From contig QJPP01001704.1 in the NCBI GenBank assembly GCA_003996215.1, positions 1 to 64,000 of the forward strand: 64,000 nt of DNA. The letters are read 5' to 3'. This document shows positions 57,206 to 64,000 of this stretch, piece after piece (position 1 is the first letter of the stretch; each line of letters starts with the position of its first letter). The notes under the pieces are model-generated. The model ran no database searches and was not told the DNA's origin. It saw only the letters and a program-made list of their open reading frames with translations. The position numbers were made by a program, and so were the translations under genes. This stretch comes from Jaltomata sinuosa. Lineage: Eukaryota > Streptophyta > Magnoliopsida > Solanales > Solanaceae.

Positions 57206-58146
57206 CAAGACACTTCTTACTACAACTCTCATTCTATCATTGTCGGTTGAAGGTAAGGTTTCATTGTTTATTGTGATGCTTCACATTCGGGTTTGGGTGT
57301 TGTGTTAATGCAGTACAGGAATGTTATAGCATATGCCTCTAGAAAGTTGAAGGCTCATGAGAAAAATTATCCAACCCACGACTTGGAGTTGCGGTGGTTT
57401 TTGCACTCAAGATTTGGAGACACTATCTCTATGGTGTCAAGTGTGAAGTGTTCACCGATCATCGCAGTCTGCAGCATGTGTTCACTCAAAAGGAATTGAA
57501 TTTAAGGCAAAGGAGGTGGATGGAGTTGTTAAAAGATTATGATATGACCATCCAGTATCATTCGGGTAAGGCTAATATGGTGGCAAACGCATTGTGCTGG
57601 AAAACAGTCAGCACGGGCAGTTTGACCTATTTAGGGGTGTACAAACGACCATTGGCAAAGCAGATTGGGGATCTGGAATCTAAGTTCATGCAACTAGGAA
57701 TCTCAAAACATGATGGGTTATTGGCCAGTATTGAGGTCAAATACACTTTCATAGAAGAAATAAAGGTCAAGCAGTTTCAGGATGCACAGTTGAACAAGCT
57801 TCAGAGCAAGGTAATATCCGGAGAGTCCAGGTATGCCACATTGGACTCTGATGGGGTGATGAACTTCAGGGGAAGGATTTGTGTTCCCCAGGTTGATGAC
57901 ATAATCCAGAAGGTATTGGCAGAGGCTCATGGTTCGCGGTATTCAATTCATCCGGGCGTAACCAAGATGTACAGCAATATGAGGCAACTTTACTAGTGGC
58001 CCGGGATGAAAAGGTACATAACAAAATTCGTGTCCAAGTGTCAGAATTGTTAACAAGTCAAGTATGAGCACCAAAGGCCTGCAGGACTACTTAAGAGAAT
58101 GCCCATTCCCGAGTAGAAGTGGAAAATGATAGCCATGGATTTTGTG
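57205..58146 (+). pseudogene. Element E RNase H and integrase start
   Basis: RNase H in two frames: AYASRKLKAHEKNYPTHDLE, then CEVFTDHRSLQHVFTQKELN, RRWMELLKDYDMTIQYHSGK and ANALCWKT. Then linker and integrase zinc domain HGSRYSIHPGVTKMYSN. A TAG at 57994-57996 occupies the same Trp codon as in element C. CQNC is followed by a stop. The end is MDFV at 58146. Confidence 0.85.
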
Positions 58147-58200
58147 AGCAGTTAGGAGTTATTAGTAAGATTAAGAAAAAGAAAGCACATATAAATAAAT

Positions 58201-58374
58201 ATGAATAACGAATATAGGCAACAACTTCTAGAAAAAATAAAGGAAAAAAGACAAGAATTAAAACATAGACAAAATAGACTAAACGCTAATATATTTGCAG
58301 GAGCTTGCCATAAATCCCTATTAGCACAAAGAAGAGTTATATTAGAATTACAATTACGAATAGACAGTCTATAA
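58201..58374 (+). CDS. Small upstream ORF of endogenous virus (57 aa), unknown
   Basis: ATG follows an A-rich leader 54 bp from the junction. The product is short and basic, predicted helical (LLEKIKEKRQELKHRQNRL). The composition matches the viral genes. It could be a true small ORF or the end of a longer upstream region lost at the junction. No family recognised. Confidence 0.5.
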   Translation: MNNEYRQQLLEKIKEKRQELKHRQNRLNANIFAGACHKSLLAQRRVILELQLRIDSL

Positions 58375-58398
58375 TATAAATACCAACATAATTTATAA

Positions 58399-60222
58399 AT
58401 GAATAAAGAAGAATTCGCATTAGAAGAAAAAACATATGTAAATCCGGAAGGATTAAAGATAACAATAGTATTTTCTAATTTAGGAAGAAGATATAAAAAA
58501 ATAGGAGATAATCTAAATTTAATGCTAAAAAAAGAAACGGTAAAATTAGAAGATAAATTAACCGCAATGGTTAGAATAACAAAAGAAAATGAAGAAAAAG
58601 ATAGGAAACGAGAAATTGAAAAAATACAACAACAAACTAAAGAAAAAATACAACGAATAGAAGAAGTAAAAAACACTAAAATAATAGAACTAGAAAAAGA
58701 ATTAGAAGTGCTAAAACAATTATATGCAAATAAGCAAAAAGAAAAAGAAAAACGTAGAGAAGAAGAACAAGAGTTAAAACTGACAAATGAAATAGAAAAA
58801 TTTAAATTACAATTAGAAGAAGAACAAGACAATCTACCAAAAATAAGCATAGACGAAATAAGTGAAGAAAGTGATAATGATAATGATCTAGGAGAAAACT
58901 ATTAGGAAACAAGTGAAACATATACCGAACTAATAGAAAAAATGGAAAAAGCAAAAATAAATCCAGAAATAAATACAGGAGATATGAGCACTGATGATAA
59001 ACCAAGTATATCAGGAGGAAAGAATCCAAAGCAATTAAATCCAAGCTACTATAGGACAGACTATAATTCATATGATAAAAATAAAACGTTATGGGAAAAA
59101 AGGCCGAATAAGAAATGGACACCAAGGCAGATAACTGAACAAAATAATTTTTTAGATCTAGATTGTGTAGCAGATATAAATAAAACAATTCAATTATGGA
59201 CAGGATATATCTCAAAATAATTAATACACAATAAAATATCGATAGCTGAAACACCAGGATATATAGAAAGAACACTCATAGGAACGGTAAAATTATGGTT
59301 ACAAAATTTAACAAATGAAAGTCTAGCAACATTAAGAAGTGATCAAAAATACGATGGAATAGATGCCACAACAGCTACGGAAATATTATTTAAATATGAA
59401 ATAGCAATAAGAAATGAATTTGGTAGTATGACGACGGAAATAGAAGAACAAAATAAAGAAAAAACTATAAACAGAAATTTAATGTCAAAATTAGCAATAT
59501 GTAATATGTGCTATCTAGATGAATATACTTGTGCATTTAAAGACTATTATTACAAAGGAACATATAATCCGAAAAAAAGTAAAGAAATAAGAAAATTATA
59601 TTGTACTAAATTACCAGAATCTTTTAGTTCAAAAATAATAAAAAATTGGAATGAAGCAGAATTAGCAGATACCCTAGGAGCTCGAATAAAATTTTTACAA
59701 AATTGGTTTATGGAATTATGTGAAAAATACAAAGAAAATATTAAAATGGATAAAATATTAGTAAGAAATTTAGCATGTTGTAAAGATAGAACAGCACCCC
59801 AATTCGGATGCACAGATAAATATTATAAAAAACATAAGAAAATAAAAAGATATAGTAGTAAATATAAACCATATAAATCAAAATATAAGTATAAAAAAAC
59901 AAGAAGAAGATATTATGTAAAAAATTACAAATATAAAAAACCATATAAAACAAAGAAAAAATTAACGGAATGTACTTGTTATAATTGTGGAAAACTAGGA
60001 CACTTAGCTAGAGATTGAAAAAAAAAAAAAAATCCAAAGAAAAAACAAATTACCGAAATAATAATAGGAGATGATAAATATACACAAATGGAATATATAG
60101 ATTATGAATTAGAAAGTGAAGACAGTATATATGAATTATCAGAAAATGAATTATCAGAAAACGAAAACGAGAACGATATAAATAATAATATAGGAGAATC
60201 GGAAGAAGAAAATTATGACTGA
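58399..60222 (+). pseudogene. Endogenous virus coat protein, three in-frame stops
   Basis: One reading frame runs 608 codons, broken by TAG 58903-58905, TAA 59218-59220 and TGA 60016-60018. The N-terminal about 170 residues form a long charged coiled coil rich in Glu, Lys and Gln, followed by an acidic patch. The middle part contains the capsid core and a cluster of Cys (CNMCYLDEYTC). A very basic Lys/Tyr stretch follows, then a CCHC zinc knuckle (59977-60018). The last Cys codon of the knuckle is now TGA. A Lys run and an acidic C-terminal tail end the frame. Basic stretch, CCHC knuckle and acidic tail are typical for Caulimoviridae coat proteins. It cannot make a full product. Confidence 0.85.
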
Positions 60223-61462
60223 AAAAGATATAAGGATAATACAACAAGAAGAACACCAAGATGAACAATCCTCAGAACAAAAAAAAATATTTGACACCAA
60301 TATATTTGAACAAATAAAGGGAAAAGAATTAGATCTAAGCATAGATAAAATATTAGAGGTACCAACAATAAAAAAATTGGTTTAAAAGACAAAAAGAAGA
60401 ATATTATGTAATAAGCCAAAGAGAACATATAATAGATTGTAAATACATTAAAGGTAAAGCTAGAATACCAATCTTGAATAAAAAAAGTACTAAATAAAGA
60501 AATACAAGATATAAAAGCAAAAAATCCAATAAAATACGTACATTTAGGAGGAACAGAAATACTAATAAAAGCATGTTTTAGAGAAGGAATAGATACCCCT
60601 ATAGAAAATATACTTAGCGGATGATAGAATTATACAACCTATAGAAAAAGGTGTAATAAGTGCAGTGAAAGATAATCTAATATACCAAAAATTTAAATTC
60701 ATAATAAGTGCAAATTATTCAGTAGCAATAGATGACAAAAATATAGATAGATCATTAGTTTTATACTGGAAAATGTCGGGAATAGAACTAACACCAGGAA
60801 GTAAGATATTTACGGCAAGATGTAAAAACTTATATATCCTTACAACAAAACATAAAATAACAGCTAGAAATAAAATAAATAGAATTAAAATAGAAAATCT
60901 GTTCGAAAGAATAGTATCAGTTATAGATAATAATGATTATAGTTATGCAGAAATGGACATCGACGAAGACTTAGAAATAGTAAAGGAAAGAATAGAAACG
61001 TCAAAACGAACAGGTAATGAAATACCAGAAACATCATCAAAAATGAGTACATCAAGAAGGATAAGTTATGTAACTCCACCAAAATTAATAGAAGAAATAA
61101 AACCATATCATTACTATATAACAGGATTAATGGACCAAAGGAAATATTTAATATTAATAAATACGGGACAAGAAGAAAATTATATTGCAAGAGAATTAAT
61201 ACCAGAAAAAGAAATAATAACAAATGAACAACAATGTTCGGAATTACCAAAAGCATTAAGAAAAATTGAAGAAACAACCGAAAAAGAATTAATTATTGGA
61301 GGAATACCAATATTAATAAATTTCAAAATATATCAAGGAGATAAAAACATCACGCTAGGAGCAAAGTGGTTAGAAAAAGTTAAACCATATAACCTAGAAG
61401 ATAAGCAATTAACAATAAGTTATGAAAATAAAAAGGTAGTAATCAAAAGAACTTTAATATGA
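60215..61462 (+). pseudogene. Endogenous virus movement protein, frameshifted, with protease-like C-terminus
   Basis: ATG at 60215 overlaps the coat stop (ATGACTGA). The first frame ends at 60383-60385. The 30K-type movement core then continues in other frames (GGTEILIKACFREGIDTPIE, then FKFIISANYSVAI). The last open part is 60665-61462. After the core, an acidic linker (about 60950-61060) leads to a segment with YLILINTGQEENYIAREL and ITLGAKWLEKVKPY. It looks like an aspartic protease fold with Asn for the catalytic Asp (61157-61168). The normal role of the core is cell-to-cell movement through plasmodesmata. At least two frameshifts make this copy defective. Confidence 0.75.
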
Positions 61463-61482
61463 TAAAATAATAAATTAACAAA

Positions 61483-63388
61483 ATGACAAAAATATATATA
61501 CTTGCCAAGATAATAGTAGAGGGATACTATAATAGATATTATACACCTATGATGGATACAGGAGCAGAAGCTAACATGTGTAAACATAATTGTCTACCAG
61601 AAGATAAATGGGAAGAATTGAAAACACTCTTAGTAGTAACGGGATTTAACAATGAAGGAAGTATGATAACACATAAAGCAAGGAATCTAAAAATACAAAT
61701 ATGGGATAAAATACTAACCATAGGAGAAATATATAGTTATGAATTTACAAATAAAGATATATTACTAGGAATGTCATTCTTAGATAAATTATTCCACATA
61801 CTATAACAAAGACACATTGGTGGTTTACTACCCCATGTGGACAAAGAGTAGGAGCAAAAAGAGTAAATAATAAACTAAGAAAAACAACACCATGGATCAA
61901 AGGAAGTGAGAAAATTACCCAAAAACTAGAAAATATAACACCAAGCAACCATAAAATAGAAATAATCATATTCTCTATAAATAAGATAAAAATACTCCAA
62001 GATAAATTAGAACTACTATATAATGATAATCCCTTACAAGGATGGGAAAAACATAAAACAAAAATAAAAATTGAACTAATAGATGAAAATAGTATAATAA
62101 TGCAAAAACTTTAAAATACAATTTTAAGGACCTAACAGAATTTAAAATGCATATACAAGAATTATTAGACAATAAATACATACAAGAAAGTAACAGCAAA
62201 CACACTAGCCCAGCATTTATAGTGAATAAACATAGTGAACAAAAACGAGGAAAAAGTAGAATGGTTATAGATTATAGAAATTTAAATGCAAAAACAAAAA
62301 TATATAATTATCCAATACCAAATAAAATACTAAAAATCAGACAAATACAAGGATATAACTATTTTAGTAAATTTGACTGCAAATCAGGATTTTACCATTT
62401 AAAACTAGAAGATGAATCTAAGAAACTAACAGCATTTACGGTACCACAAGGATTTTACGAATGGAATGTATTACCCTTTGGATATAAAAACGCACCAGGT
62501 AGATACCAACATTTTATGGACAGTTACTTCAACCAATTAGAAAATTGCATAATATATATAGATGATATACTATTATATTCTAGGACAAAGGAAGAACATA
62601 TAAAATTATTAGAAAAATTTATACACATCATAGAAATATCAGGAATTAGTTTAAGTAAAAAGAAGGCAGAAATAATGAAAAATCAAATAGAATTCTTAGG
62701 TATACAAATAGATAAAAATGGAATAAAAATGCAAACGCATATAGTACAGAAAATAATTAATTTAAATGAGACACTTGACACAAAAAAGAAGCTACAATCA
62801 TTTTTAGGATTAGTTAACCAAGTAAGAGAGTATATCCCTAAATTAGCAGAAAACTTAAAACCACTGCAGAAAAAATTAAAGAAAGATGTAGAATACCATT
62901 TTGACAAAAAAGATAAAATGCATATAAAAAAGATTGAAAATTTGTGTAAAAAACTACCAAAACTATATTTTCCGGATGAAAAAAGGACATTTACATACAT
63001 AGTAGAAACTGATTCTAGTAATCACAGTTATGGAGGAATTCTCAAATATAGATATGATAATGAAAAAATTGAACATCATTGTAGATATTATTCAGGGTCA
63101 TACACGGAACCACAATTAAAATGGGAAATAAATAGAAAAGAACTATTTGGATTATATAAATGTTTGTTAGCATTTGAGCCATATATTGTTTATAACAAAT
63201 TTATTGTAAGAACAGATAATACGCAAGTAAAGTGGTGGATAACGCGAAAAATACCAGACTCGGTGACAACGAAGGAAATAAGAAGGCTTGTATTAAATAT
63301 ACAAAATTTTACATTTACAATTGAGGTAATAAGGACTGACAAAAATGTTATTGCAGACTACCTATCAAGACAAAGGTACCCAAACTGA
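61483..63388 (+). pseudogene. Endogenous virus protease-RT-RNase H gene, shifted early, RT frame intact
   Basis: ATG at 61483. The protease has MMDTGAEANMCKHN with Asp at residue 25 and LLGMSFLD. Single-base shifts near 61800 and 62110 break the linker. From ATG 62147 a 413-codon frame is uninterrupted. It carries RT motifs KSRMVIDYRNLN, FSKFDCKSGFYHLKL, LPFGYKNAPGRYQHFMD and YIDDILLYS (Y137 to D140 of that frame). RNase H residues follow in VETDSSNHSYGG, ELFGLYK, VRTDNTQVKWW and IADYLSRQ. All catalytic residues are visible. In the family it copies pregenomic RNA into DNA. The early shifts separate the intact RT from its normal start. Confidence 0.88.
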
Positions 63389-63404
63389 GCCAGAAGATAA
63401 TACA

Positions 63405-64000
63405 ATGGATAAGATACTAAAAGTCATTACTACACTTTGTACTAAAGTGGATAGTATGGATGAAGAGATAAAAAAGCTAAAGACTAATGAAGTTAATCTG
63501 AAGTCTAAGGCTAAAGATAGCAGTCCCCAGGAAGACTATAAATGTCCGGAGCTAGAAGGAGACGTTGGGAAACTCCGAAAAACCCAAAACAATTTATTTG
63601 CTAATAATGCAGGTACAAGTGCAGGTACAAGCGGACAACCTACAAAACCACAATACAAAAATACCAATTTAAATACAATGTTCACAAACCCATTTACTCA
63701 AAAAATACAAAGACCAGTTATGGTACCACCCCAAATAAATACATACGCAGCAAGTTTACACCAAGAGAAAAAGATATACAACCATTTGTCCCAAAACTAC
63801 ATACAAAATATATACAAAATCCAGACATATTTAAACCTAAACCCAAGATCAGTTACAACTACAGACCCAACCCAAGACTACATAACCCAAAAATTACAAG
63901 GATATAACAGACTTATCGCACAGCCAAAGACAAATTCGAACTTAGTCAAAACATGTTACCATTATGGACTACTCAGTACAGTATACACATACGACGGAGA
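63405..64000 (+). CDS. Endogenous virus C-terminal ORF (possible transactivator/viroplasmin), partial
   Basis: ATG at 63405, 14 bp after the RT stop, open to the window edge (198 codons). The N-terminus has a short coiled coil (KVDSMDEEIKKLKTNEV) and a charged linker, then Thr/Gly/Asn-rich and Pro-rich parts. By position it should be the transactivator/inclusion body gene. I see no diagnostic motif, so function is inferred from gene order only. No break is visible in the part present. Confidence 0.6.
   Translation, partial: MDKILKVITTLCTKVDSMDEEIKKLKTNEVNLKSKAKDSSPQEDYKCPELEGDVGKLRKTQNNLFANNAGTSAGTSGQPTKPQYKNTNLNTMFTNPFTQKIQRPVMVPPQINTYAASLHQEKKIYNHLSQNYIQNIYKIQTYLNLNPRSVTTTDPTQDYITQKLQGYNRLIAQPKTNSNLVKTCYHYGLLSTVYTYDG

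Larger units (their letters stand above)
52290..58146 (+). mobile_element. Chromovirus 'E', plus strand, 3' part missing
   Basis: TGTAACGACTGAG at 52290 starts an LTR of the same family as A and C. PBS, gag, protease, RT, RNase H and integrase start follow. It ends inside integrase at 58146, after ATGGATTTTGTG, where viral sequence begins, so no 3' LTR or target duplication can be found. It is heavily decayed. Confidence 0.88.
58147..64000 (+). mobile_element. Endogenous pararetrovirus (solendovirus-like), partial
   Basis: From 58147 base composition changes sharply to A-rich, with codons ending in A. The gene order is small ORF, coat protein with zinc knuckle, movement protein, protease-RT-RNase H, then a C-terminal ORF, which is a Caulimoviridae layout. 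There is no integrase and no LTR, as expected. Genus is a judgement from gene order and RT wording; tobacco vein clearing virus-like is the best guess. Three stops in the coat gene and shifts in the movement and pol genes show that this copy is defective. The right end lies beyond the window. Confidence 0.85.

Noticed and set aside
58152..58850. Long Phe/Ser/Leu-rich minus-strand frame, and similar ones at 58802-59275 and 60921-61277
   Set aside because: They are the complement of A-rich viral coding DNA, giving Phe/Leu/Tyr runs; no start context or domain.

Overview
This window is plant nuclear DNA made almost entirely of nested transposable elements and one endogenous virus copy. No tRNA, rRNA or convincing host gene is visible. 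The element set suggests a large, repeat-rich dicot genome, most likely Solanaceae: Athila, chromodomain Ty3/gypsy elements, an Ogre/Tat-type element, a hAT transposon, a (TTG)n-tailed LINE and a solendovirus-like endogenous pararetrovirus. That is an inference, because no host gene is present to confirm it.

Layout. (1) 1-6170: 5' part of a decayed Athila retrotransposon on the minus strand (RT, protease, gag, PBS, long LTR), with part of its LTR duplicated in tandem. (2) 6185-49537: chromovirus 'A' on the minus strand, split by later insertions. Its gag is interrupted by a hAT transposon and by an isolated LTR 'B-prime' (7576-10790). The hAT (10791-22393) itself contains retrotransposon 'B' (13802-22270, minus, target duplication TGCCC), which lost its PBS, gag, protease and RT. 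The LTR of A is split by chromovirus 'C' (23160-47771, plus, target duplication TCAGT). The 5' LTR of C is split by 'D' (25107-39908, plus, target duplication GTGAG). (3) 49538-51252: AT-rich spacer with a short tandem repeat. (4) 51253-52289: 3' end of a LINE, minus strand. (5) 52290-58146: chromovirus 'E', plus strand, a relative of A and C, without a 3' LTR. (6) 58147-64000: endogenous pararetrovirus, plus strand, running off the window.

Order of events: D inserted into C, and C into A; B inserted into the hAT, and the hAT into A. By eye, decay follows this order. D and B have nearly identical LTR pairs and clean 5-bp duplications, C has several stops and frameshifts, and A is in fragments.

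Most unusual items. D is a gag-only Ogre/Tat-like element with 4.7-5.2 kb LTRs, no pol, an intact 457-codon gag, a 49-bp minisatellite inside each LTR and a second array between gag and the 3' LTR. The A/C/E LTR family carries three conserved repeat modules, including clusters of the palindrome CCGCTATAGCGG. The endogenous virus has an intact RT/RNase H frame beside a broken coat protein, and a second protease-like segment with Asn in place of the catalytic Asp.
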